NCBI GenBank assembly: GCA_963965975.1
Contig: OZ014421.1
Coordinates: forward strand, 6,749,413-6,813,412
Length of the DNA stretch: 64,000 bases
Reading direction: 5' to 3'
Source: Xestospongia bergquistia
Taxonomy: Eukaryota; Porifera; Demospongiae; Haplosclerida; Petrosiidae
The translations under genes were made by a program, and so were the position numbers. Under the pieces are notes generated by a model. The model was given only the letters and a program-made list of their open reading frames with translations, was not told the DNA's origin and did not search any database. Of the stretch, positions 25,701-36,333 are shown piece after piece (position 1 is the stretch's first letter; the number at the start of each line of letters is the position of its first letter).

Positions 25701-27838
25701 TAGAACATGTACTGAGTTGCTGTCATCTCCTAGACTTCATTTTTCACTTGAACAAAAATGTAATCATTAAATGATTATTTATAAACACAAGTGTGTGTGT
25801 AAAATTGTTTGACATTGGAACGTTTAGTTGTATTTCCTTACATAACTAACTAAAGCAATCTGCTTGCTAGTCAGGAAATTGACAAGACAGACTTACAATG
25901 TGTACTGTCAATAATAGTTAACACTTTCTAACAATGTATCATTTTGTCTGTGGGTACATGTGTTAAAGAAGAGGTGTTAAACTAGCTGTAGTCTCCCATT
26001 ACATGTACATGGCAAGTTTTACATGTAACATTACCAATTACAGCTGGTAATCTATATCATATATAGATTAGAACATTGCGGTGTTGCTGCTATTCCTTTG
26101 ACTAAAAATAATGTTATTTTAGCAGCTGTTGGCTATGATCTAGCCCCTAAAGGTATAAGTAGTTCCACTTAACAAATTCTTTATGTTCTTTTCTTGTTAT
26201 TTATATGTAGTTAACATGACAACTATTGTAGAACAATGTCGACAAGGGTGTGCATTCATTGTTAAGAAATTTCCTGGCAAAAAGTAAGTTAGAGAACTGA
26301 GGAAACAAGGTAGTTTTGACTGCATAGAGAAGAAATTGTAAGAATGGTTACATTATAGTATTACCTGTTATTTAGCTGTGTGACATAATGTTATTTCTCT
26401 CTTAACTGCAACAGTGTTGAAAAATAACGTAGTACAATTACTTCAACTAGTTGGTACTAGATCATTATTGACATATTTCAACCTAATGTAGTTAATAGTT
26501 GCTTAGCTACTGAGAGAGAGTTACCAGGTGAGGGATATCTTCATAAAGAGATTGAAGTACAAACATATTGTCAGTCCAGGTGGTCGTATTATTAAGTTAA
26601 GGTCACATGTGGGTGTGACTCTAGACTCTACAAGTCGATCTTGTAAAGATGAGGAATTTTGTTGTTCCTTTAAAATGTTAAGGGAAAATTCCATTCCTTT
26701 TCATATCTAATCATACAGTCAGGCACCATTAGACACCACTTAGTTCATTGCTAAGCAATCTATACTTGTGGTATTACCAGTACCTCTGCACTAAGAGAGT
26801 GTAGTTTGGAGTACATGTAGTTATGAGTGACTCCATATCCACTATGATACTTACTACTTGATGTTTCTTCCTTATTCTTTGTTTTATATAGGATATTTGT
26901 TGGTGGTCATTCAGCAGGTGGACATTTAGCGGCAATGATGTTAACTACCAGCTGGTCTAATAATGGTTTACTTCCTTTCCCTCTAAGTGGTCAGTTTTCA
27001 TATCCCACGCTTTCATACTTACCCACTATAATTAATAGGGGCTGTGTTGTTAAGTGGTGTCTATGATCTTGACCCTATTCAGAAATGTTATGTCAATGAT
27101 CCATTACAATTGTCTGAGTAAGTACAGAAGAGAGAGTTATCAAATATCCTCATTAATGATTTCTCCCAGTCAAGAAGTAGAACAGTTGAGTCCTTTGAAG
27201 ACTTCTTGTAGCAGACAACTCTCTCAATTACCCTCTGGTTTTTTGTGTTTAATAGCTGAAGGAGAACAAGAATCTCCAGCATTTAAGAGGCAAAGAGAGG
27301 AATATACTGAGGTATGAAGATGGACTAAAGTAACAGTGGTTATTAAGACATTAATTATAATAACTATTACAGATATTATCTGCTAATGGAGTAAATGTAA
27401 CAGTACATGAAATATCGGATGAAGATCACTTCTCTTTAGTAGACCGGCTGGAGGAGGAGGACTATATATTGACAAAAGTAAATTCCACACCCTATAAGCA
27501 TTACATCTTATTGTTTGCCATCATCATGAAAACACCTTAAACTTCAGTAACCCATAGCAACATCACTAGTGTCTCTCTTCTATTTCCTTTCATCCAATAT
27601 AACAAGACACAATAGATCCATTATGATACCTCTTTATATCTTTAAACCTTTAGTATAAGATAGAATGTCACATTAGTCACAGCTGTTATATTTAAGATCA
27701 AGACAACATTTGTAGAGCAAAAATAATAAATGAAACAACACTGTCCATTCAAAGCCTGATGACTTTCTTGTTCAATAGTATTTCTTTAAATGTTCTCTTT
27801 TTTGCTAGATTCTGATCAAATTTCTACTTCAAAATTAA
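22743..27838 (+). CDS. AFMID: Kynurenine formamidase (arylformamidase)
   Basis: Hydrolyses N-formylkynurenine to kynurenine in tryptophan breakdown; alpha/beta-hydrolase fold, cytosolic. Ten exons: 22743-22860, 22909-23007, 24993-25044, 26067-26152, 26211-26283, 26892-26989, 27039-27117, 27170-27311, 27373-27477, 27809-27838; 293 residues, against 303 in human. The oxyanion motif HGGYW, the nucleophile elbow GGHSAGGHLAA, a following acid-side YDLDPI and the late His in DEDHFSLVDRL match the family's Ser-Asp-His triad. The exon-1 donor (G|GTTCAA) is weak but is forced by frame. The introns at 23008-24992 and 25045-26066 are long for this locus and hold repeat relics. Confidence 0.94.
23008..24992 (+). 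other. Large AFMID intron
   Basis: A 2-kb intron. It holds the tRNA-like relic (23110-23222, minus strand) and, at about 23890-23955, a two-copy direct repeat (CATGTGCATGTGTAATCCAC plus flank). The remainder is AT-rich without recognised features. Confidence 0.6.
23110..23222 (-). ncRNA. tRNA-derived (SINE-like) Pol III relic
   Basis: On the minus strand, a D-arm/A-box-like stretch (TAGACTCCAGTGGATTAGA, about 23201-23183) is followed about 27 bases later by a strong B box (GGTTCAATCCC, 23155-23145). A run of eight Ts on the minus strand (23119-23112) then follows, like a Pol III terminator. There is no clean cloverleaf or acceptor stem, so this is a relic or SINE head rather than a functional tRNA gene. 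Confidence 0.45.
25105..25358. mobile_element. Foldback/MITE-like element, copy 1
   Basis: Imperfect inverted repeat with arms of about 85 bp around a loop of about 55 bp. The left arm (AATAAGGGACCACTTCTG..., from about 25120) is matched in reverse complement by the right arm, which ends AGTGGTCCCTTATT at about 25335. The loop holds GTTATCATGAATAGTTGTG. A related copy lies at 29858-30178. It is non-coding and probably a non-autonomous DNA element in an AFMID intron. Confidence 0.75.
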
Positions 27839-27929
27839 GAAATGACACAATATTTAGTGAATATTATTTTTTATAATGTAATATTAACTCAACTTAATAA
27901 TACAATACACAAAATTGTCTTCAGTGATA

Positions 27930-28548
27930 TCATCTATTACTTGTGGGAGCTACACCAGTGACTTTCATCATAGCCTGTTGATAGTCTTGCTGTAATTTAG
28001 AGAGTTTCTCTGCAAGACTCTCTTGTTTGTTTTCCAAATCTTTATACGTCTTCTCACATCGTTCACTGTAGCATACACAAGAAATAGCATGAGGTAAAAA
28101 CATAGATAGGCCTAAAATATTAAACAATTATTTACATTTCTCGAGATATGTAATCAAGTCTCTTCTCTACTATTTGCTTGGCTTCAGATACATCTTGTTT
28201 GATAAGTGTAGGTCCTATCAGTTTGTAGACGACTGCGTCAGGCTCTAGTATGTCCAATTCCTGAAGGAAGCTGTTATCAATTAAGTGGACATTGATTATG
28301 AAGTACCTCTTTAACTGTTTTATTTTCATTGAGTTGTGTTTCTAGTTGCTTTCTTTGGGAAACACATTTCTGAATGTCTGACAAAAATGAACAGAGTATG
28401 AAATAATAAGACGGTTTTTAATAGTAACATGATTTGGTTGAATAAATTAGTGGTCTCTTTCACTCCTACCCTTTTGGATAAATTTAAATTTCTCTATTTC
28501 TTCTTGTAGCACTTTTTCTTTCTCTTTCAAAGCAGGAGCTTTAGCCAT
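27930..28548 (-). CDS. PFDN6: Prefoldin subunit 6 (beta-type)
   Basis: Subunit of the hexameric prefoldin co-chaperone that passes nascent actin and tubulin to the CCT chaperonin. Four exons: 28548-28470, 28377-28307, 28260-28136, 28065-27930; 136 residues (human 129). Layout is helix, beta-hairpin, helix: an N-terminal coiled coil (KCVSQRKQLETQLNENKTVK), the central ELDILEPDAVVYKLIGPTLI segment typical of subunit 6, and a C-terminal coiled coil (KTYKDLENKQESLAEKLSKL). The start ATG is only 50 bp from that of SURF1, and the stop is 91 bp from the AFMID stop. Confidence 0.94.
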
Positions 28549-28598
28549 TTTGGGGGTGTGGTTGATCACAAGCAACCACGTGGGTTTCCTGATAAAAA
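28549..28598. promoter_or_regulatory. 50-bp bidirectional promoter, PFDN6/SURF1, with E-box
   Basis: Only 50 bp separate the two start codons. The gap contains a palindromic CCACGTGG (28576-28583), a canonical E-box able to serve both directions. Confidence 0.6.
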
Positions 28599-30825
28599 AT
28601 GTGGTCTGCTAAAGTCTGCAGAACTTTTCTTAATTCATTAACTAAAATGAAGGGTAATTATATCTCCTCTCAAGTTGGTGGTACTGCTACAAAAGAGAAG
28701 AGACAGTTATGGTTGTTGGTAATTCCAGTCACTACATTTTGTCTTGGAACATGGCAGATATTTCGTCTTCAGTGGAAAGTAAATTTAATTGATGAACTAG
28801 AACGCAAAACAATGAAACCTCCAATTGAGATACCCTCAAAGTACACAAATTGAAAAATAACTAAATTTTTATTACTTTCTTTTAGTGTGTCTGATCAAAT
28901 GGATGAATTAGAATATTGTCGTCTGAAATTGCATGGACATTTTGATCACTCCACAGAACTCCTCATGTGGCCTCGAACTCGACTTGACGAGGGACAAGGT
29001 GTTAATACAAGAAGGGGAAGTGAACCAGGTGCATTTGTGATAACACGATTCTTTTGTCAGGAGACAGGGTTAGAAATAATCTTGTTATAATATGATAAAA
29101 CATTTAATTTAGTTCAAGTTTTAGTAACCCATTCAATTTTTAGTTCAAGCTTTAGTAACCCATTCAATTTTTAGTTCAAGTTTTAGTAACCCATTCAATT
29201 TTTAGTTCTAGTTTTAGTAACCCATTCAATTTTTTAATTTTAATTTTAGTAGCCCATTCAATTTTTTTAGTTTTGGTTTTAGTAGTGTCTAACAATTTCT
29301 AATAGTTTTAGTTTTAATGAACTCCAAACTCTTCATACTAGTCAAAGGGGGGGGGGGGGAAGCTCTGGGGGATGCTTTCCCCTCCAAGAATTTTCCATAT
29401 ATTTTTTTTATTTTTATAATTATTTAAGTTAAGGTTCAATGTGCCAATTTTTTGACTGATTCAAAATGTACTTGCTTTCTTGAAAAGAAGTTCCCAAGGT
29501 CTATTACTCTATTTTTCCATTGTTAGTAGTACAATGACATGGAAAATACTAATGTACAACAGTTAGTGTTACATTGTGTAATACAATAAGTGATGACTAA
29601 AGAAAGAACAATGAAATACAGCATCCACAATACTACATGGGACATAAGAGACTGAATTTTTCCCCCAAAGTTCAAATACCCCTGCAGGTTATTGTCAACA
29701 TATCTTTTGTACCATTATAAGTAACTTTGTAAACTTTCTATGTTTTTAATACTTAAATATTTGTCATAATGAAACTAGTTCACATATTCAAGTAAACTTG
29801 AAATTAAATTCTTCAAGATCTTCAGCTGCCAGATTTACAAAAGTGTTTGTTATGATATTTTAACAGTGGTCCCTTTCACAAATGAGGTCACAAATATTTT
29901 GCCAGAAGTGGCCCTTATTACAAAGGAGGTCACTTATAAAGCTATTACAGCAATCACTATGTTTACTGCATTTATTATCATCATAAATGGAGTGTTTGAC
30001 TGTATCAATGTGGCTAATATATACAGCTGCTATATATACACAACTATTCATGATAACTGTAGGTATGTATATAAAACTGTTTTTTGAGATGTTTTAACTG
30101 TCGTCCTTTTTCATAAACTATGTCACAAATGTTTTGACAGAAGTGGTTCCTTATTGCAAATCAGCTTACATATATAAATTTAATTTTATTATAAGCTACT
30201 CTTATTTATAATAGGAGTTTCATCTTAGTTAATCGAGGGTGGGTCCCAAAGAGTCGTATGAATCCATACACTAGACCACATGGACAGGTACTAATAATAA
30301 TCACAAATTGACACAATTTGTTTTATGACAGATAGATGGTGATATAGAATTGACAGGTATTTTAAGAGCACAAGAAAAGGTTAATACTCTCTTCTATGTT
30401 ATCACTTGTCCCATTTCCTCCATATTTTTTCCCTCGTCTCTTCCATAGCGTGCTCCATTTAGCCCCAAGAATGATCCTGAAGCTAACCACTGGTCATGGA
30501 GAGATCTAGCAACAATGGCTCAATATGCAGCTACAGATCCAATAATGGTGGATGCTGATGCAAGTGAGCAACTTCAGTGCCTGCCTCATCTGTCTAAACC
30601 CTTGTTACCATAGCAACCACTGTACCTGGGGGTCCAATTGGAGGTCAGACAAAAGTGACGTTACGAAACGAACATTTACAATATGTTTTTACTTGGTAAG
30701 TGATTGATATTTGACAAGAGAGCTCTGTAACGGACTTCAACATAATTATTACATGTAGGTATGCTCTATCACTGGCTACTGGATACATGTTTTATCAGAT
30801 ATGGAAGAAGACAAGGAGAAGATAA
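28599..30825 (+). CDS. SURF1: SURF1, cytochrome c oxidase assembly factor
   Basis: Inner mitochondrial membrane protein needed for early assembly of complex IV. Seven exons: 28599-28840, 28886-29068, 30215-30287, 30332-30379, 30449-30563, 30614-30695, 30759-30825; 269 residues (human 300). Two membrane segments flank the intermembrane domain as in the family: [20 protein letters not shown] near the N-terminus and [15 protein letters not shown] near the C-terminus. Family motifs include [28 protein letters not shown] and the late [20 protein letters not shown]. The third intron exon boundary is preceded by a 1.1-kb intron carrying repeats and the second foldback element. Its tail-to-tail neighbour is MED22 (SURF5). 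Confidence 0.94.
29103..29292. repeat. About 33-bp tandem repeat, 5 degenerate copies, then a poly-G tract
   Basis: In SURF1 intron 2 the unit TTTTAGTAACCCATTCAATT plus TTTAGTTCAAG recurs about five times with increasing decay. A run of 13 Gs follows at about 29347-29359, unusual in this AT-rich locus. Confidence 0.85.
29858..30178. mobile_element. Foldback/MITE-like element, copy 2
   Basis: Arms match copy 1 (AACAGTGGTCCCTTT at about 29865; the right arm ends near 30150 with GTGGTTCCTTATTGCAAATC). The loop word is inverted relative to copy 1 (CACAACTATTCATGATAAC). There is also extra sequence of about 90 bp between the left arm and the loop. It lies in SURF1 intron 2. Confidence 0.7.
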
Positions 30826-30928
30826 TACTTAATGACATTTACTGGAAGTAGTATTAATTAGTTGTGTATTTTGTGTGTAGTTTTGTTTATTTTCTAACAT
30901 CAAATTAACAATAAAAGTTGATTTCATT

Positions 30929-31431
30929 TTATGAATAGCTAACAGCATCAAGTGATTTCAATTGTGCTTGTCCATTGTTGTCATAAAGTGTTTGTACTTC
31001 ATTTAACATTGTTTCTTTGGCCTTCTCAAGTTCTAACGTGCGTTGTGTAACAGATTCATTGATAGCCGAAAAATCATTGAGAATTAAATATTCTTTAAGT
31101 TCAGCTACTAATCTTGACAATGCTTCAGCTGCTCTTACCTAATGCATTTAAGATAACAAAGGGTTAAAAATACAGTCTTCATACCATGTTTGCAGCACGT
31201 ATTTCAATTTCATTTTCAGCATGATAAATAGTTGCATCATATTCATTGCTTTGACCTTCTCCTTTAGTTACCTAATACATGACAATCACATGACTTGTAG
31301 CATGTATCACGTGATATTACTTTGGCTGCTTTCAATATCTCTCCATAGTTATCTAAGATAGATTTAATATTGTCTCGAAGACGTCTGGAATACGACGATA
31401 TCTGTAGAACTTCTCTTTTTGTACCTGCCAT
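30929..31431 (-). CDS. MED22: Mediator complex subunit 22 (SURF5)
   Basis: Head-module subunit of Mediator, the RNA polymerase II coactivator. Three exons: 31431-31321, 31271-31185, 31138-30929; 135 residues. Conserved features include the N-terminal helix RRLRDNIKSILDNYGEILKAAK, the central EIRAANMVRAAEALSRLVAELK and KEYLILNDFSAINESV, which parallels the family's LKQFLILNDFPSVNEAI. The length fits the short core isoform of the family; the longer vertebrate tail is absent. It is tail-to-tail with SURF1 (103 bp between stops) and head-to-head with RPL7A (96 bp between starts), an arrangement also seen in the vertebrate surfeit locus. Confidence 0.94.
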
Positions 31432-31527
31432 TAATTATGTACATTTACCACGTGTGCTCTTTATTTAGAAATATTTAACCAATACTATTTTGGGCTCACC
31501 CTTTCCACGTGTCTTCTCCGGCGAAAG
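31432..31527. promoter_or_regulatory. MED22/RPL7A bidirectional promoter with two E-boxes and a TOP-like tract
   Basis: The 96-bp gap holds CACGTG at 31449-31454 and 31506-31511 and a CCAAT at about 31479. A pyrimidine tract CCCTTTCC (31499-31506) is positioned like a 5'TOP transcription start for the ribosomal protein gene. Confidence 0.6.
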
Positions 31528-32833
31528 ATGGTAAGTATCTCTTTCAATCTTGTAGTCTGTAGATATTTCTCTAATACTTTGTTAATGGCCAGCTGACTGG
31601 GTTGTTGTATTTTTTTATTAATTAATTTCTCTATTTTTCTATTAGGCTCCAAAGACGAAGAGAGTCGTTAAGAAGACAACAAAGTCAAAAAAAGTAGCAC
31701 CAGCTCCTTTTATACCAAAAGAGGAGAAAGTTAAGAAGAAGAAGCCTAGAAATCCATTGATCGAGAAGAGAACACGTAACTATGGCATAGGTATGTTAAA
31801 AGGAGACCATTTTCTTCATAATAATATATGTCCCTACAGGTGGACATATACAACCAAAGAGAGATCTGACCCGCTTTGTTAAGTGGCCCAAATATGTTCG
31901 TATCCAACGTCAACGTCGTATACTTTACCAGCGTCTTAAAGTCCCTCCAAGTATTTATCAGTTCACACAAACACTGGAGAAACCAACAGGTACACAATTG
32001 TAAACCTATTTATTCTAATGTTAGAGATATTGCATTCCTTTTATAAGTTATAATTTGATGATTGTAGTGATTTAAAATTATTATAGATTCAACAAAAAAA
32101 TTATTGATGTCATATTTGTACTTTCTTATACACTATTTATTTATAGTCACACAGCTGTTTAAATTAATGCACAAATATCGTCCTGAATCAAAAATACAAA
32201 AAAGAGAGAGATTACGTAACTTGGCACAACTCAAAGCTAAGGGTCAGCAGCTGCCAATGGTGAAGAAGACGATTGCTGTAAAATATGGCATCCATAATAT
32301 TACCAGATTAGTGGAACAGAAGAAAGCATTACTGGTTGTCATAGCTCATGATGTCGACCCTATTGAGGTAGGCCAGTAATATTAACCCTTATATGATAAT
32401 ATCGTCACTTATTGACAGCTGGTAGTCTGGTTGCCTACACTGTGTCGGAGAATGGATATACCTTATTGTATAGTTAAAGGCAAATCAAGGTGGGTGTGGC
32501 ATTGTTCTAATTATGAATATTGAAAATATAATTTTATATCTTTTAAAGACTTGGTCGACTTGTACATAAGAAGACAGCAACTGCTGTGGCAATTACTCAA
32601 ATCAAACCGTATGCTAAATTAATGTTTTACTACCTTTTACCAAACTCTCTTTCTCTAGTGAAGATAAAAGTTCCTTTAATAATATGTTAGAGGCTATTAG
32701 GACCAACTATAATGAACGTTATGATGAGATTAGGAAACGATGGGGTGGTGGTCTAGTTGGTCCAAAGGCTCAAGCTGCTCGTAATAAAGTTGAGAAATTA
32801 AAAGCTAAAGAAATGGCAGCTGCTGTAATGTGA
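31528..32833 (+). CDS. RPL7A: 60S ribosomal protein L7a / eL8 (SURF3)
   Basis: Large-subunit ribosomal protein of the eL8 family. Seven exons: 31528-31530, 31646-31790, 31840-31989, 32147-32367, 32419-32489, 32549-32608, 32659-32833; 274 residues (human 266). Exon 1 carries only the ATG codon, a layout common in ribosomal protein genes. Conserved segments are [72 protein letters not shown] and the C-terminal [17 protein letters not shown]. The basic Lys-rich N-terminus ([14 protein letters not shown]) is typical. I scanned the introns for box C/D snoRNA pairs, which vertebrate RPL7A hosts, and found none convincing. Confidence 0.97.
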
Positions 32834-32982
32834 ACACTAACTGGGCGTGTCTTTCTAATAAAAGATTTTGTGGATTTTAAAATTATGAAAAAAAAAACTT
32901 TATGATTGTCACAAGACAAAACAAAGCAACAACTATATGTTAAAGAAATGTGTGTAGTTTAAGTCAATCAATTTGAGATCAA

Positions 32983-34246
32983 TTATTTGTTACCAAGAAG
33001 CTTGAACATGAGATCTACTGGTAGAGGGAACACATAGGTGTGGTTATTCTGACCAGCAATCGCATTAAGGGTCTGCAAATAACGTAGCTGGAGAGAAGCA
33101 GGTGACTCATCCATGATGTTAGCTGCCTCGCGCAAGACACGAGAAGCATTTTGTTCACCCTCAGCAGAAATTACCTATACAGAACAGAAATCCCATAAAT
33201 TCAATCATTGACAATTATTTTAATACCTTAGCTCTAGCTTCTCTGGAAGCTTCAGCTTCAGCTGCCATAGCTCGTTGCAGCTGCTGAGGCAAGCTCACAT
33301 CCTTACTATTAGGGGAAGGTAATATAATGAGATGTTAATTGAAGGGGTAACTTACATTTCCACCCGTTCCACTTTAACTCCCCACGGATCAGTTGCTTCA
33401 TCCAAAATATGCTACAAAAAACGAATATAAACAGCTGTATTATAATTATATTATCTATTTCTAACCTGCATTTCATCACTGATATCCTCTCTCTCAGTCA
33501 ATAGCTCTCCTAGTTTCTTAGTGCCAAGAACATTCCTCAGAGTAGTCTGAGCAACATAGTAGGTAGCTGAATTAGCATTTTCAACATTAATAACTGCCAT
33601 AGTTGGATTATAGATACGATAAAATACAACAGCGTCCACACGTACTGTCACACTGTCTTTGGTGAGGATCTAGTAAAGATAGTATATTAAGAGAACATTA
33701 GCAACTGTTTTATTTACCTCTTGCGGTGGAATGTCCAACGTAATTGTCCTCAAATCAATTTTGTTGACAGTATCAGTGCATGGAATTACGAAGAACAATC
33801 CTAACCAAATTATACTATTAAATTGAAATTGTTTTGTTGAGGACTTACCTGGTCCTTTAGCTTTCTTTGAGGAAAGGCGACCCAGACGCAATATCACAGC
33901 TCTCTCATACTCTGTCACAATCTGTGTATGAAGATGTAGGGTAAGCATGTGTGTGTTATTGAGCTAGTACCTTAAGTGTGTATAGCAAGGATAAAGGAAA
34001 GAATATGATAATAAGAATAAAAGATAATCCTGCTAAAACATAAAAGGTCACTCCAACAGAAGAGTCATCTGCACGGATATCTGCACAGTGAGAGAGAAGG
34101 GAGGAGGATATATAAATATTTGCAAACTACCTAGCTAGCTTTTAAATATATGATCATGCAATATATTAGTATGTGGTCATAATATTACCTTGTTGCTCTC
34201 GTGGTTGAGTCTCCATCACTAGCGAAGTCTCTCCGCCAGTTGCCAT
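32983..34246 (-). CDS. STOM: Stomatin (band 7/SPFH), tandem copy A
   Basis: Integral monotopic membrane protein that scaffolds lipid rafts and modulates channels. Eight exons: 34246-34189, 34080-33971, 33921-33849, 33800-33718, 33669-33466, 33411-33356, 33305-33227, 33174-32983; 284 residues (human STOM 288). A hydrophobic hairpin segment (FYVLAGLSFILIIIFFPLSL) includes the conserved Pro. Band-7 motifs follow: EYERAVILRLGRL, DLRTITLDIPPQEILTKDSV, VDAVVFYRIYNP, TTLRNVLGTKKLGELL, ATDPWGVKVERVEIKDVSLP and QRAMAAEAEASREARAKVISA. Six consecutive exons have the same lengths as in copy B (73, 83, 204, 56, 79, 192 bp), so the pair arose by tandem duplication. Confidence 0.95.
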
Positions 34247-34655
34247 TTCTAGTCGGTTGCAGCGAATCGACCTTTTAATGCCGTATATGTTCGAATTATA
34301 CGAAAATATGTTTAGCAAATTGCATTCCAAATCAGTATGCCTTCTATCTAGCTAAGAACCTATATGTGTATCAATTTTATGTAATAGTATAGCACTTCTC
34401 TACCATATATCCCTTACTAGTTCAAAAAATAAATTTGTATTAATTATTTTTATTTTTAACACAATGAACCAACGTAGTCATACAAAATGTTAACACCTTG
34501 AATCAATAGAAAAATGAATTGTTGAACAAAAATGTTATTATAAAGGTGTTCATGTGTATATATGTATGTGTGTGTATGTGAACAGGGCTATCTTAAACAC
34601 ATACAAGGTCTTTCAAAACAAGCTATTGATAGCAAATGTTCATTGCTTGGTTGTA

Positions 34656-36228
34656 TTATATAGGAGGTTGATCCTCCAATGGTGGGCTTCCACCGCCACC
34701 AGCCTGAAGATAAAGAGAGAAAGAGAAAGGGGGGAGGAGAGGAGGATACATAGTAATAATAACCACAAAATTGTAACAAATAGTATCATATTTAATTATC
34801 AATCTAAAATTAAAATTAATACTATGTTACTATTTATAGTTAAATACTCTGTTACTATTTATAGTTAAAGCCATATAAGGAAGTTAACCCTGACACTTAC
34901 CCCTCCCCAGTTACCCATCCCACCAAGGACATCCATCGGGATGGGGAACAAAATAGTTGACCCCCTCTCAGCAGCAATGAAATTCAGTGTCTGCAAGTAA
35001 CGCAGCTGCAAAGCCGTGGGAGAATTAGTGATAACTTCAGCAGCTTCCTTCAGTGCACGAGCAGCATTCATTTCCCCTTCAGCAGCAATAACCTAGTTTA
35101 GAGAGAGAGGGGAGACCTACAGATATTTCAAAGTTAAGACTCACTTTAGCACGAGCTTCTCTAGAAGCTTCAGCTTCTGCAGCCATAGCTCGTTGGAGAT
35201 TTTGAGGTAAACGAACATCCTTACTAAAAAGACAAGGTCATATTATACATATAGAATGTATTATAAAGTATATCATAACATACATTTCAACTCTCTCCAC
35301 TTTGACACCCCATGGATCAGTAGCATGATCTAAATCAGACTAAAAAATGGAACAATTATTTAAAATCAATTCATTTTCCTTGGAAAAAACCTGAAGTTTA
35401 GCAGCAATGACTTCACGACTTGTCATGGCTTCTCCAAGAGAATGAGTACCCAGTACATTACGTAACATTGTTTGAGCTAAGAGGCGTGTACCCCAACCAG
35501 CATCTCGAATATTTGTAATAGAAATGACGGGGTCAAATATTTTATAATAGACCACAGCGTCCACAAAGATGGTAACACTATCTTTTGTTAAGATCTAAGA
35601 CAAACAAGAGAAAATGAATTACATTTCAAAAATGTCTAGTCTTACATTTTGAGGTGGCACATCAAAAGACTTTGTCCTCAAATCTACTGTGATGTATTTA
35701 TCCATACAAGGCAGAATGAAAAAAGTACCTAGCAAATTGAGATATCATACATTATATTAAGAGAGACTTTATAGTACCAGGTCCTTTAGCTTCACGATCC
35801 AGTAATCGACCTAATCTAAAGATCACAGCACGTTCATATTCTGGTACAACCTGTAAAAGGGAGATATTGAAGTTGATATCAGTGTGTGTGTGTGTGGAGT
35901 GACCTTGATCAAAAAGATGAGAGAAAATGGGAAGAATATAATGACAAGGACGATAGAAATAATCATTAAGACTACTGAGCAGCAGGATGAAGCACAACCA
36001 GTAGCTTCATCTTGATCATCTTCTCCGTGAATAGGATGGGAGGTTTTCGCTTTTTCTGTAGATGAGATTTGCAGCTTGCATTAAAAGTTAATTATAGAGC
36101 ATATATATTGCAAACTGTTTGTGTCATTATTATTAAAGATGCATCATTGGAAAGGTCTGTATTTGCCACTCACCTTTTACCGGCTGATAATCGTCCCTGG
36201 AGGCCATGTCTTCTAACTCTTGGGACAT
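34656..36228 (-). CDS. STOM: Stomatin (band 7/SPFH), tandem copy B
   Basis: Second band-7 gene, nine exons: 36228-36174, 36055-35904, 35850-35778, 35728-35646, 35594-35391, 35339-35284, 35223-35145, 35092-34901, 34703-34656; 313 residues. The N-terminus is acidic with a Cys cluster just before the hydrophobic hairpin (GCASSCCSVV), likely palmitoylation sites. The core matches copy A (EYERAVIFRLGRLLDREAKG, VDAVVYYKIFDP, ATDPWGVKVERVEMKDVRLP). An extra last exon adds a Gly/Pro-rich tail (GGAGGGGSPPLEDQPPI). An in-frame downstream ATG at 36207 (MASRDDY) is an alternative start. The first exon has a decayed sister copy at about 37265-37372. Confidence 0.94.
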
Positions 36229-36333
36229 AAGTGGACGAGAATAACCGGAATGTTGAAAAGGTCAGAAATGTAAGCTATTTAACTTATTATTGCAAGACGA
36301 AATGGGTGTGACTTAATAACTAATAATTATGTA
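36229..36333. promoter_or_regulatory. Bidirectional promoter, stomatin B / DNAJC4-like
   Basis: 105 bp between divergent start codons. Assigned by position only; no strong motif was recognised. Confidence 0.4.

Noticed and set aside
31531-32658. Box C/D snoRNAs expected in RPL7A introns
   Set aside because: A TTGATGATTG occurs in the intron 31990-32146, but no paired D box or terminal stem was seen.
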